From Clostridium sp. OF09-36 (lineage in GTDB: Bacteria; Bacillota; Clostridia; Lachnospirales; Lachnospiraceae): 64,000 nt of DNA. Under the pieces are notes generated by a model, which did not search any database, was not told where the DNA came from, and saw only the letters and a program-made list of their open reading frames with translations. The stretch lies in assembly GCF_003481985.1 (NCBI RefSeq), contig NZ_QUMD01000010.1:1-64000 (forward strand), given 5' to 3'. Shown here piece by piece: positions 28,369 to 37,938 of the stretch. Each line of letters begins with the position of its first letter. Positions within the stretch are counted from its first letter, which is position 1. The translations under genes and the position numbers were made by a program.

Positions 28369-28452
28369 ATGCAGGTAAAGGGTTTATTCTTAAATTATAA
28401 GAAAAACAGAAGACTTATGCAGTATTTCTTTAAAATAAGAGAGCTGGTATAA
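28369..28452 (+). CDS. 27-aa basic micropeptide
   Basis: It reads MQVKGLFLNYKKNRRLMQYF, then FKIRELV. AGGAGGTGAGCGTATG gives it one of the best ribosome sites in the region, which argues for real translation. It is short and unrecognised. Confidence 0.45.
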   Translation: MQVKGLFLNYKKNRRLMQYFFKIRELV

Positions 28453-28478
28453 TGAAAGGAGTTTAAGATGCACAGAAT

Positions 28479-28569
28479 ACGGGACAGTCCTATGTGTCCC
28501 GTGCATTACAGATAAATAGTTCACCGCAAGGGTGGATGGCACGGAACACATAGCCCGTCCCTCTTGCGG
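28479..28569 (+). promoter_or_regulatory. Structured leader before the lipoprotein gene
   Basis: ACGGGACA (28479-28486) pairs with TGTCCCGT (28495-28502). CCGCAAG (28524-28530) pairs with CTTGCGG (28563-28569) and encloses ACGG/CCGT. GTCCC at 28557-28561 could alternatively pair with GGGAC, so a switch is possible. The last stem ends just before the ribosome site region of 28590. It shares short words with the leader of virB4 (48345-48393). Confidence 0.45.
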
Positions 28570-28589
28570 AGAAGGGATGGGTGATTACT

Positions 28590-29378
28590 ATGAAGAAGAT
28601 AAGTATTATCTTATTATCCGCAGTACTGGTCTTTTCAATGGCTGCCTGTAATGGTGGTAAGGAAAAGGCTGATAATCAGACAGAGAAACAGACGGAAAGC
28701 GTAAAGCCAACTGAAGAAGTAGCAATGGCAACGGAAGCTGTCACAGAGGTCACAACCGAAGCTGGAAGTGAAGAGACAGAGAAAGATATTGCCGAGGTTA
28801 AAGATTCAGAAGAGAAGACTGATAAGGAAGATAACCAGTCTGCTGATAATGAAACTGCTTCAAAGCAGAAAGAAAAGTCAGAGCAGAATGACGAGCCGGA
28901 ACAGAAAGCTCCTGCAAGTGGTAATAAGGAAGCTGGTGGAAATCAGAGTAATGCAGGTAATGGTGGTCAGACTACAGACAGTCCGAAAGACAATGTGAGC
29001 AATCCAAAGCCGGCATCCGTGGCGTACAGTCCACAGAATGTTGTGTCACTTGCAACAGCAAAGTGTCAGGCAGGAGGGATGATTACCACACAGCAGAATT
29101 TACAGAATCATTTGAATGACGGCAGTATCACGCAGGAAGAGTACAATGAGTATTATCCTTACGATGGTATGGAAGGCTCTTATTATAGTGTGTTTGTAGA
29201 GACAGACCTCAACAAAGCAAGTACCATTGATGGACAGCGGTTATCATCTGAGGATGCAATCGCAGAATATATTGCAAGTATGTTACTTTTGGAAACAGAT
29301 CCGGTATTCTACATCAGTTATGATGGAGTTTACACGACAGGCGGCACAGACTATTACGAGTTTCGATGTCACAGATAA
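28590..29378 (+). CDS. Lipoprotein with low-complexity linker
   Basis: The protein has 262 residues. The signal MKKISIILLSAVLVFSMAAC ends in a lipobox (SMAAC). Next comes about 120 residues rich in Glu/Lys/Thr/Asn/Gln, likely disordered. A compact C-terminal domain (about 150-262) starts at VVSLATAKCQAGG and includes HLNDGSITQEEYNEYYPYDG and FYISYDGVYTTGGTDYYEFR. ATG 28590 is used because it starts the signal. It precedes the adhesin gene and may be its partner at the surface. Family unknown. Confidence 0.7.
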   Translation: MKKISIILLSAVLVFSMAACNGGKEKADNQTEKQTESVKPTEEVAMATEAVTEVTTEAGSEETEKDIAEVKDSEEKTDKEDNQSADNETASKQKEKSEQNDEPEQKAPASGNKEAGGNQSNAGNGGQTTDSPKDNVSNPKPASVAYSPQNVVSLATAKCQAGGMITTQQNLQNHLNDGSITQEEYNEYYPYDGMEGSYYSVFVETDLNKASTIDGQRLSSEDAIAEYIASMLLLETDPVFYISYDGVYTTGGTDYYEFRCHR

Positions 29379-29404
29379 ATAAAAACGAATAGAAGCAGAA
29401 GGAA

Positions 29405-29442
29405 GAAAGATGTAAGCCATAAACTTATGTCTTTCTCTTTTT
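29405..29442 (+). terminator. Terminator upstream of the adhesin gene
   Basis: GAAAGATGTAAG (29405-29416) pairs with CTTATGTCTTTC (29424-29435), with two G-U pairs and a 7-nt loop, followed by TCTTTTT. Its upper part is nearly identical to the terminator at 34858-34898. Confidence 0.8.
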
Positions 29443-29469
29443 ATGCGAAAATTAAGGAGGAAAGAGCAC

Positions 29470-32400
29470 ATGAAACAGAAACTAAAGCGTTTTATGGCAG
29501 GATTTATGGCTATGCTCACAATGGTTGGAACACTCTTTACGAATGGAACAACAGCATTTGCAGCCAGTCCGCAGGCAAATATTGCGTTCTGGAATGCGTC
29601 AGTCAAAAATTCCGGAGAAGTAAGTGAGCTGAAGCCTGGATATAATCATGGCAAGATTCTGTATTCAATTCTTGACGGAAATTCTGCATATTGTATGAAT
29701 TTCGGATTAAGAGCAGATGGCGGTCAGCTTATGAACAGCTACGATGATGCGAGCACATCAATGTCAGCACAGCAGAGAAAGCTTTTAAGTTACTGCCTTT
29801 ATTATGGGTTTAACAGTACACAAAAGGCGGCACCAAGCAACAGTCAGTGCGATGAGTATATCGCAACTCAGGCAATGGTATGGGTTATTGTAGCAGATAT
29901 CTTTGGAACCGGAAGTGGTGATTCGGCAGCAAGAAAGCTCTGTAACACAGCACCAAGTCCTGATTCTTCATACAGCTATTATGAGAGGCTCAGAGACAAT
30001 ATCAGCAGTTCCTACAATGCAACGCTCCAAGTTTTGCATCACGCAGAACCAGTGAGGCACCAACTTATGAGTTGAAGTGGAATGAGGGAAGTCAGAGATT
30101 TGAAACAACATTATCTGACAGCAATGGTGTCTTATCAGACTTTGATTTTGGCATCAGTGGATATTCTGTTGATAAGAATGGCAACAGTATTACAATCTCT
30201 TCAACGAGCGTGAATACCACAGCTACAACAGGAACATTCACATCCAATGCTGGCAAGGTTGAGACAACATCAAGCTGTGTATTCTGGCTTACAGGAAAGA
30301 GCGGATATCAGGAGTTTATTTCTGAAAGACCGACAGCAGATCCTGTCAAAGCCTATATCAAGGTCAAGACAGAGAACATCGGATATGGTGAGCTTACAAA
30401 GACAGATGAGTCAAGCGGAGTGAAGCTTTCCGGTGCAGTCTATGGAATTTATTCTGACAGCGGATGCACAAACAGAGTACAGACCATGACAACAGATGGA
30501 AACGGATATGCAAAGTCAGCTGCACTTGTCGCAGGCATTTATTATGTAAAAGAGATTACAGCACCAAAGGGCTATGTTCTTTCCGGTAAGGTTCATACTC
30601 TTACTGTAAGAGCGGGACAGACAACCGGAATCTCTGCAACAGATAAGGAGCAGCTTGGAGCAATCACAATCTACAAGGAAGGTGAAGTGCTCAGCTCATG
30701 GAATGGAAGTAACTTTATTTATGAGAAAAAGAAGCTTCCGGGAGCAACATTTAAGGTGACAGCAGGAGCAGATATCTACAAGGCAGATGGTACAAAGGTG
30801 TATAGTGCTGGCGATGTTGTAGCAGAAAGCCTTACAACAGGAACTGACGGACAGGTGGTATTATCTGACCTTCATCTTGGAACTTATGTGGTTACTGAGA
30901 TTAAGAGCATTGACGGGTATACAATCAATACCACACCTCAGACAGTAGCAGTTGAGTATAAGGACCAGACTGTGACAGTACAGTATGAATCAGCTACGAT
31001 TGAGAATACAAGACAGAAAGCGGATGTATCTGTCGTAAAGAAGGACTCTGACACAGAGAACCCTCTTGATGGCGGCAAGTACACACTTTATGCCGGAAAT
31101 GACATCAAAAACTATGCCGGACAGGTTATTGTGACAAAGGGTACAGCTCTTGAAACAGTAACTACAGGTGAGGACGGAAAGGCGAGCTACAGCGTGGATC
31201 TGCCAATCTCTAACGGATATTATATCTCAGAGACACAGGCACCATATGCGTATATCAGAAACAGTAAAGATGTTTACAGCTTCAATTTCAATGTATTACC
31301 TGAAACACAGGCAAAGGCATCATTCAGCCACACATTTGTAAATGACAGAACTACAGCAAAGATTCATATCTACAAGGTAGACAAGGAATCAGGCAAGGCA
31401 GTTGCCCAGGGAGATGCAAGCCTTGAAGGTGCAGTTTATGGTCTTTATGCAAGAAACGATATCGTGCATCCGGACGGAGCAACAGGAGCTGTATTCAAAG
31501 CAGGTGACCTTGTAGCAACACTTACAACAGATAAGAATGGCGAAGCAGAGGTCAATAACCTTTACCTTGGAAACTATTATGTGAAAGAAATCACTCCATC
31601 AGAGGGGTATCTCTTAGACGAAGAGGAGCACGATGTAGTATGTGACTATGAGGGAGACCTTGTAGCAGAGGTATCAAGAAGCACAACCTCAGCAGAGCAG
31701 GTCATCAAGCAGCCATTCCAGCTTATCAAGGTATCTGACAATGGCGATGATACTGAAGCAGGACTGCTTGCAGGTGCAGAGTTCACAGCATACTTAAAAT
31801 CTTCTTTATCCGTAAAGGCAGATGGAAGTTATGACTATGACAAGGCAACTCCGGTAGTAATCGGGGAAAACGGAGCAACAACAATCACATCCGATGACAA
31901 GGGACATGCAGTTTCCATTGCAATTCCTTATGGAACCTATGTGGTAGTTGAGTCAAAGACACCGCATAACATGAAGACAATCAAGCCATTTGAGGTAAAA
32001 ATCAGCGAGAATCATCCTGACAAGCCTCAGACATGGAGAGTATTCCTTGACAGGGAGTTTACTGCAAAGCTCGTGTAATCAAGAAGGATTCCGATACAAA
32101 GCAGACAGTGCTTGTGCCAAATGCAGAGTTTAAGATCTTCAATATTGATAAGAACGAATATGTAACCCAGTACACAACTTATCCGTCAAAGGTTAAGCAT
32201 ACTTCATTCTTTACTGATGAGGATGGAGACTTAATCTTACCGGAAGCACTCAAAATCGGAAACTACCGCATTGAAGAGGTAAAAGCACCATTCGGATATG
32301 TGGTGAATGATAACTATATCAACATTTCAGTTGATACAGATACAGCATTTGAGACAGATGGAGATACCAATGATGCCATCATCACAGTGGAATATTCCGA

Positions 32401-34846
32401 TGCCCCTGCAGTCGGAGAGCTGACTGTAGAAAAGAAGGGAGAGGTACTTGACGGATTTAAGGGTGGACTTCTTGCAAGCTCATATGAGAAAGAGTTTGTT
32501 TATAAGGAAGGCTCACTTGCCGGAGCAAAATTCAAAGTTTATGCTGCCGAGGATATTTACACAGCAGACAACCAGAAGGATGCAGATGGCAACCGTACAA
32601 AGTATTACAGCAAGGGCGACCTTGTGGCAACTCTTACAACAGGAAAAGATGGAAAGGCAGTAGCCAAGAATCTTCCTCTTGGTCAGTACAGAGTTGTTGA
32701 AGTAACAGCTCCTGACGGATATGTGTTAAATCCAAATGAGCAGAAAGTCACATTCACATATGTGGATGATAAGACACCTGTTATCAAGGAAAGCCTTACT
32801 TTCTCAGATGACAGACAGAAGCTTGATATGTCAGTGACCAAGCTTGATGCAGAAGATAATACACCGATTGCAGGTGCAGTATTTGGTCTTTATGCAGATG
32901 AGGATATAAGGAATGCTGATGGCAGGGTTATTATCGAGAAAGGTACACTTCTTGAGAAGGCAACATCTGATGAGAATGGAAAGATTGCTTTTGTTAAGGA
33001 TTATCCATTTGCAAAATATGTTGCAAGGGAGCTTGTAAAGCCTGCCGGATATGTGACAAGTGAGGAAGCAGTAAACTTTGATACAAAATATCAGGGACAG
33101 GATGTTAAGACTGCTGTATATAACAGCGAGTATAAGAACACTCCTACAACCTTTGAGTTTACAAAGACAGATATCACAAGCGGTGCAGAGCTTACAGGTG
33201 CAACACTTACTGTACTTGATAAGGATGGAAATGTGGTAGACACATGGACATCTGATGCTAAGGAAGCACATGTAATCAAGAGACTTGTAGTTGGAGAGAC
33301 TTACACTCTTCGTGAGGAATTTGCTCCTTACGGATATCTCAAGGCAGCAGATATCCAGTTTACAGTAGAGGACACGGGCAAAGTGCAGCATGTAGAGATG
33401 AAGGATGAAGTTCCTACAGGTTCCATCGTCATCAATAAGGACGGCGAATTTGTAACAGATACTACTCTTATGAAGGGTTACTGGTATGACTTTATCTTCA
33501 ATTTCTTCAAGGACAGCCTTGCAGGAGTAACTTTTGATGTATATGCAAAAGAGGATATCGTAAGTGCTGACGGACTTAACACTGTATATCACAAGGCAGG
33601 AGACAAGGTGGCAACCATCGTGACAAATGATAAGGGTATCGCTAGAATTGATGACCTTCCACTTGGCAAGTATTATCTTGTTGAGACAAAGACCATTGAT
33701 GGATTTGTATTAGATGAGACACCGATTGAGGCAGATCTTTCCTATATCGATCAGAATACAAAGGTTGTATTTGCAGGAATGGATGTGACAAATGAGCGTC
33801 AGAAAGTGCAGATTACTGTAACCAAGACGGATTCAGAGACAAAGAAAGAGCTTGAAGGTGCTGTATTTGGTTTATTTGCGAAAGAAGATATCGTAAATAA
33901 GGATGGAAAGGTTATTGTCAAAGCAGATACACAGATTGAGAGAGGTGTTACTGGAAAGGATGGCAAAGTAACATTTACCTCTGACCTTCCACTTGGACAG
34001 TATTATGTCAAAGAACTTGAGGCACCAAAGGGCTATGTGAAGTCAGATAAGACATTTGATGTGGATGCTTCATATCAGGGAGATAAGGTAAAGGTTATCG
34101 AGTTTGAGGCAGCATTTGAAAATGCACCGATCAAGGTAGAAATTTCAAAGACTGATATCACAGGCAAGAAAGAATTGCCTGGAGCAAAGATTTCAGTTAT
34201 TGATGCTGATGGAAAGCTTGTTGAGAGCTGGACATCAGAGGCAGGAAAGACGCATATGATTGAGAGACTTCCTGTCGGAAAGTACACACTCAGAGAGGAA
34301 TCTGCACCATATGGATATAAGGTGGCAAGTGATGTAACCTTTGAAGTAAAGGAGACAGCAGAAATCCAGAAGGTATCCATGAAAGATGAACAGGCAGTCG
34401 GTAAGATTGTCATTGAGAAAACTGACAAAGTAACCGGAAAGCCAATCGAGGGTGTTGTATTTGAAGTAAGGGATAAGGACGGAAAGGTGCTTGATACACT
34501 CACTACTGACAAGAATGGTCATGCAGAGAGCAAGGAGCTTCCTATCTGTACTTACAATGAGGATGGTTCATTTAAGGAAGATATCCATTATACAGTAGTT
34601 GAGACAAAAGCAGCTGATGGATATATCCTTGATGAAACAGCTCACGATGTAACTCTTCGATATGATGACAATGCACCGGAAGTTGTTGTAACAACACTTA
34701 AGCTTGTCAATGTACCGACAGAGCCTAAGCTTCCACAGACAGGTGACAATGCAAATCCGCTTCTTTATCTTGGAATCGGTGCACTTGCACTTATTACTGG
34801 TGTCGGAGTCGGACTTCGTGGAAGAAAGAAAAAGAATAAACAGTAA
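29470..34846 (+). CDS. Thioester-domain SpaA/CnaB-repeat surface adhesin, LPQTG-anchored, two frameshifts
   Basis: ATG 29470 follows AAGGAGGAAAG. A signal peptide (about residues 1-32) precedes a thioester (TQXA) domain with Cys75 in SAYCMNFG and Gln134 in ATQAMVW, predicted to form a Cys-Gln bond able to couple to host targets. Around 13 CnaB/SpaA prealbumin-like repeats follow, most opening with a T/KxD segment and LxGAxFxVY. The C-terminus is a sorting signal: LPQTGDN (about 34733), hydrophobic helix, RGRKKKNKQ. Frames break at about 30028 (ACGCTCCAAG, one C short: NATLPSFASRTS) and at 32073 (AAGCTCGTG, one C short: AKLRVIKKDSDT). Corrected length is about 1792 residues. A sortase is encoded at 61936. 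Confidence 0.9.
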
Positions 34847-34857
34847 AAATTAACCTT

Positions 34858-34898
34858 GCGGGGAATGTAAGCCAGTAACTTATGTTCCCCGCTTTTTT
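34858..34898 (+). terminator. Adhesin gene terminator
   Basis: GCGGGGAATGTAAG (34858-34871) pairs with CTTATGTTCCCCGC (34879-34892), followed by TTTTTT. The apical part (ATGTAAGCC...AACTTATG) repeats that of the terminator at 29405-29442. Confidence 0.88.
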
Positions 34899-34919
34899 AG
34901 ATTAAGGAGGAACCGTAAT

Positions 34920-35915
34920 ATGATGAATTACGAGATTTTTAAGGAAGTAGTAAAAGAAAAGTTTATGGATTATATGCCTGAGAAGTTCAAAGGAATGGAG
35001 CTTGTGGCAGAACCCGTGGAAAAGGTGAATGTGACTCTTGATGGCATCATCTTAAGAGAAGAAGGCAGGAACATTTCGCCTACGATTTATATCAATGACA
35101 TGTATAAGAAGTATCAGGACTGTGGGGATCTTGAGGAAACACTTATGGCTGCATGTGACTTTATGGAAAGGGCATATGAGCAGGCTCCGGTTGTTGATGT
35201 GGACAGCATTATGAAGGATGCTAACGAGAAGATTGTATTCCAGCTCATCAATACAGAGCAGAATAAAACATTTTTGGAACAGGTGCCTCACAGGGAGTTT
35301 CAGGATCTTTCTATTGTGTATAAGGTAATAATCAGTGCCGATAAGGATGCGGTGCAGAGTTCAAAAATTACAAATGAATTTGCGAAAAGACTTGGAATGA
35401 GCGAGGAACAGCTCTTTAAGTGTGCAGCGGAAAACACAAGAAGACTCTTCCCACCTGTCGTTCGTAGCATGAATGACATTATGAGAGAAATGTTCGCAAG
35501 GGATGGGATGCCACAGGAGATCGCAGAGATGATGATAGCTGAGATTCCACCGGAGCAGACGATGTGGGTGATTTCCAATGAAAAGGGTATCAATGGTGCA
35601 GCGTCCATGCTTTATGAGAATGAGCTTCATGAGCTGGCAGAGAGTTTAGAGAGTGACCTTTATATTCTCCCTTCGAGCGTGCATGAGGTTATTGCAGTAT
35701 CTTCAGATATGGGAAGCCCTGAGATGCTTGCACAGATGGTAGTCGAGGTAAATATGCAGGAGGTGTCTTTGGACGAGAGACTTTCCAATCAGGTATATCA
35801 CTATGATAAGGATTTAAGAAAACTCACCCTTGCAACTGATACACCAAACAAGAGACTTGATGGTATCGTTGCAGAACCTCCCCTTGTATATGACGCGAAG
35901 GAAAAGTCCAGATAG
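34920..35915 (+). CDS. DUF5688 family protein
   Basis: The protein has 331 residues; ATTAAGGAGGAA precedes the ATG. The pattern MNYEIFKEVVKEKFMDYMP..., then VNVTLDGIILREEGRNISPTIYIND matches DUF5688, a family frequent in Clostridial conjugative elements with no known function. The middle has KLGMSEEQLFKCAAENTRRL-type helices and YILPSSVHEVIAV. No signal peptide, so cytoplasmic. The last residues are basic. The frame is intact. Confidence 0.8.
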   Translation: MMNYEIFKEVVKEKFMDYMPEKFKGMELVAEPVEKVNVTLDGIILREEGRNISPTIYINDMYKKYQDCGDLEETLMAACDFMERAYEQAPVVDVDSIMKDANEKIVFQLINTEQNKTFLEQVPHREFQDLSIVYKVIISADKDAVQSSKITNEFAKRLGMSEEQLFKCAAENTRRLFPPVVRSMNDIMREMFARDGMPQEIAEMMIAEIPPEQTMWVISNEKGINGAASMLYENELHELAESLESDLYILPSSVHEVIAVSSDMGSPEMLAQMVVEVNMQEVSLDERLSNQVYHYDKDLRKLTLATDTPNKRLDGIVAEPPLVYDAKEKSR

Positions 35916-35924
35916 GAGGCAGCT

Positions 35925-36041
35925 ATGGAGCAGGAACTTACAATGGAAGAACTCATTGCTCTCATAAACAGCCAGAAAGGTGACTTTGTTATCCGTGTCG
36001 AGTCTGGAGAGGAGGCGGTGTCTGATGCCAAAGAAGAATGA
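35925..36041 (+). CDS. Small acidic protein, 38 aa
   Basis: It reads MEQELTMEELIALINSQKGD and ends EEAVSDAKEE. It starts 9 nt after the DUF5688 gene with TAGGAGGCAGCT as ribosome site. Its 3' end overlaps the RadC-like start by 17 nt and contains that gene's ribosome site (GAGGAGGCGG). Family unknown. Confidence 0.55.
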   Translation: MEQELTMEELIALINSQKGDFVIRVESGEEAVSDAKEE

Positions 36042-36564
36042 CTTCAAGCTTGATGTGGTTTCGGTAAGACTTGTAAAGGATGCTCCGATTTATTTGGAGC
36101 ACACCTTTAATAATCCGGCGGATATAGCTGCTGTCATGGGAGACTGTATGTGCCAGTTTGACAGGGAAGTAGTGTGTGTGGTCAATCTAAGGTCAGATTT
36201 AAAACCTATCAATGTGCATTTTGCAAGTGTTGGCTCTTTAAATGAGGCAATGGCACATCCGAGAGAACTGTTTAAATCAAGTATCTTAAGCAATGCCGCA
36301 AGCATGATGTTAATCCATTGTCATCCATCCGGAAATGTATTCCCAAGCAAGGCAGACACGATGATGACAGACCGCATGAACAAGCTGTGTGAACTGATGG
36401 GAATACCGCTCATTGACCATATCATAGTCGGTGGAGACAATCGTGAATTTTTCAGTTTCAGGGAAAAAGGCATGATTGATAATCCTAAGATTACCCTGAG
36501 CACAGATTACCGGACACTTGATATCAAGTCACCGCTTGTAGCAGAGCAGGGAAAGGCAAGGTGA
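36025..36564 (+). CDS. RadC-like JAB/MPN domain protein
   Basis: The protein has 179 residues. The JAMM metal motif is present: HCHPSGNVFPSKAD (about residues 98-111), with the upstream SSILSNAASMMLI strand and HIIVGGDNREFFSF. RadC-like JAB proteins are common on mobile elements; their activity is not established, and repair roles for RadC have been withdrawn. It lacks the N-terminal helix-hairpin-helix of chromosomal RadC, which points to the element-borne type. The next gene starts 4 nt later. Confidence 0.85.
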   Translation: MPKKNDFKLDVVSVRLVKDAPIYLEHTFNNPADIAAVMGDCMCQFDREVVCVVNLRSDLKPINVHFASVGSLNEAMAHPRELFKSSILSNAASMMLIHCHPSGNVFPSKADTMMTDRMNKLCELMGIPLIDHIIVGGDNREFFSFREKGMIDNPKITLSTDYRTLDIKSPLVAEQGKAR

Positions 36565-36568
36565 AAGC

Positions 36569-37545
36569 ATGGATGGAAGATTTACGGATGAAGAGCTTGC
36601 CATAGCAAAGAGTGTTGACCTGTGTGCAGTTGCTGAAAGCCTTGGGTATACAGTAAAGAGGATTGGCAAATACCACACTTTAAAGGAGATGGATTCCATC
36701 CGTATCTATAACAGAAGCCATTGGTACAGATGGTCAAGGCAATTTGACAAAGGCAACAATGGCGGCTCACAGGTAGATTTCTTGCGGGTGTTTTGTGGAA
36801 TGAGTGTAAAAGAGGCTGTGTTCTGGCTTTTAGATTTTGCAGGATATAGAAGGATCGAGAATCCTGTAAAGCAGCCACTTGTTCATCAGGTATCGCAGAA
36901 GCAGGCAGAGGAGAGAAAGCCATTTGTCCTACCGGAACCGGCGGGAGATAATTCCTATCTTATTTCATATCTGAATCAGGAGAGAGAAATCAGCAGGACT
37001 GTCATAGATCTGTTTTTAAAAGATGGACTGATTTATGAGAGCAGGCATTACCACAATGTTGTTTTCAAAGGAAATGATAAAAATGGAGTGACAAGATTTG
37101 CAAGTATGCGTGGAGTGTTTGATAAGCAGGGCAAGCCATTCAAGTGTGATGTCACAGGCAATGATAAGAACTATGGATTTAATGTGGTAAATGTTAACAG
37201 TACAGAGCTTGTAGTATTTGAGGCTGCAATCGACCTTATGAGTTATGTGGATATCTTCACGGATTATGAATCAAATAAGCTGGCACTTGGGATGCTTGCA
37301 GATGCACCACTTGAAACATTTCTTCGGGAACATCCGCAGATAACTTCCATCCGGTTCTGCTTGATGGAGATGAGCCGGGGAGAAAAGCAGCAGCTGAACT
37401 TATGAGAAAGTATTATGAGCTTGGATATGAGGTAGAAGACTGTCCGCCTCCAGCCGGATATAAGGATTACAACGAGTGGCTTGTGGCTGCAAAGCTTAAT
37501 CTGAACCAGATGAATCAGAGAGCAGATGAACCAGTCAGGGCATGA
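36569..37545 (+). CDS. DUF3991/TOPRIM (primase-like) protein, frameshifted
   Basis: The N-terminal part (DLCAVAESLGYTVKRIGKYHTL, then FDKGNNGGSQVDFLRVFCGMSV) matches the DUF3991-type, CHC2-like start of element-borne primases. A TOPRIM-like region follows, with ELVVFEAAIDLMSYVDI (catalytic Glu position). The frame breaks near 37350: restoring one T (CGGTTCTGC to CGGTTTCTGC) gives RFLLDGDEPGRKAAAELMRK, supplying the DGD metal motif. Translation then ends at TGA 37543-37545. The corrected length is about 325 residues. Likely a role in replication or conjugative DNA processing. Confidence 0.85.
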
Positions 37546-37549
37546 GAAA

Positions 37550-37788
37550 CCGGATTTTGATGTGTGGGGGCAGAAAGCGCCCCCAAAACAGCAAAGTGGG
37601 GGCAGAAAGCGCCCCCAAAATGTCAAAGTGGGGGCGAAAAGCGCCCCCGCAATTCGGACACGACAAAATCCGGATGAAAGTCAGTATAAAAGTGGGGGCA
37701 GAAAGCGCCCCCAAAATAACAAAGTGGGGGCAGAAAGCGCCCCCAAAGTAGCAAAGTGGGGGCAAAAAGCGCCCCCACTTCCATAAAC
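37550..37788. repeat. 32-bp-periodic array of six G/C hairpins
   Basis: The unit is TGGGGGC-AGAAAGC-GCCCCCA plus a linker AAAANNNCAAAG, 32 bp in all. Stems begin at 37566, 37598, 37630, 37694, 37726 and 37758; the 64-bp step is exactly two units, so a degenerate fourth unit (37661-37692) keeps phase. Loops vary by one or two bases and a 3-base word in the linker differs in each copy. The first three units are flanked by an imperfect inverted repeat: CCGGATTTTGATGTG (37550-37564) and CACGACAAAATCCGG (37659-37673). It lies between the primase-like gene and the mobilisation genes. Function unknown. Confidence 0.9.
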
Positions 37789-37938
37789 AGAGGGTTTTAG
37801 GGAGATTTTCTCCCTAACTAGATGGCATTAGGACAGAGATGTCTCTAATGCGTATCTAGCCGTAAACCTAAGAGATTCAGACAGGCGTGTGGGTGGAAGA
37901 GATATACAAAACACGGATAAGGGAGGTGCAGGAAAGCA
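37789..37938. other. Candidate origin of transfer region (oriT)
   Basis: This gene-free stretch lies 0.5 kb before mobC and the relaxase gene. It holds TAGGGAGA-TTT-TCTCCCTA (37798-37816) and a compound hairpin CTAGAT...ATCTAG (37818-37859) with inner CATTAG/CTAATG and AGAGA/TCTCT. Stacked dyads near a MOBP relaxase are typical of oriT. No nick site consensus was recognised, so this is inference from position and structure. Confidence 0.45.

Noticed and set aside
32831..33592. Long reverse-strand frame (253 codons) opposite the adhesin
   Set aside because: It is antisense to strongly conserved CnaB repeats, has no ribosome site and an implausible Cys/Ile-rich composition; it is a shadow.
37566..37776. 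CRISPR array
   Set aside because: Units are 20-bp palindromes with 12-bp linkers that are nearly identical; there are no unique spacers, no leader and no cas genes.
37526..37786. Open frame of 86 codons across the hairpin array (also open on the reverse strand)
   Set aside because: The 32-bp repeat has no stops in several frames, so the frame is a by-product. The peptide is the same DNA read in three phases, with no family resemblance.
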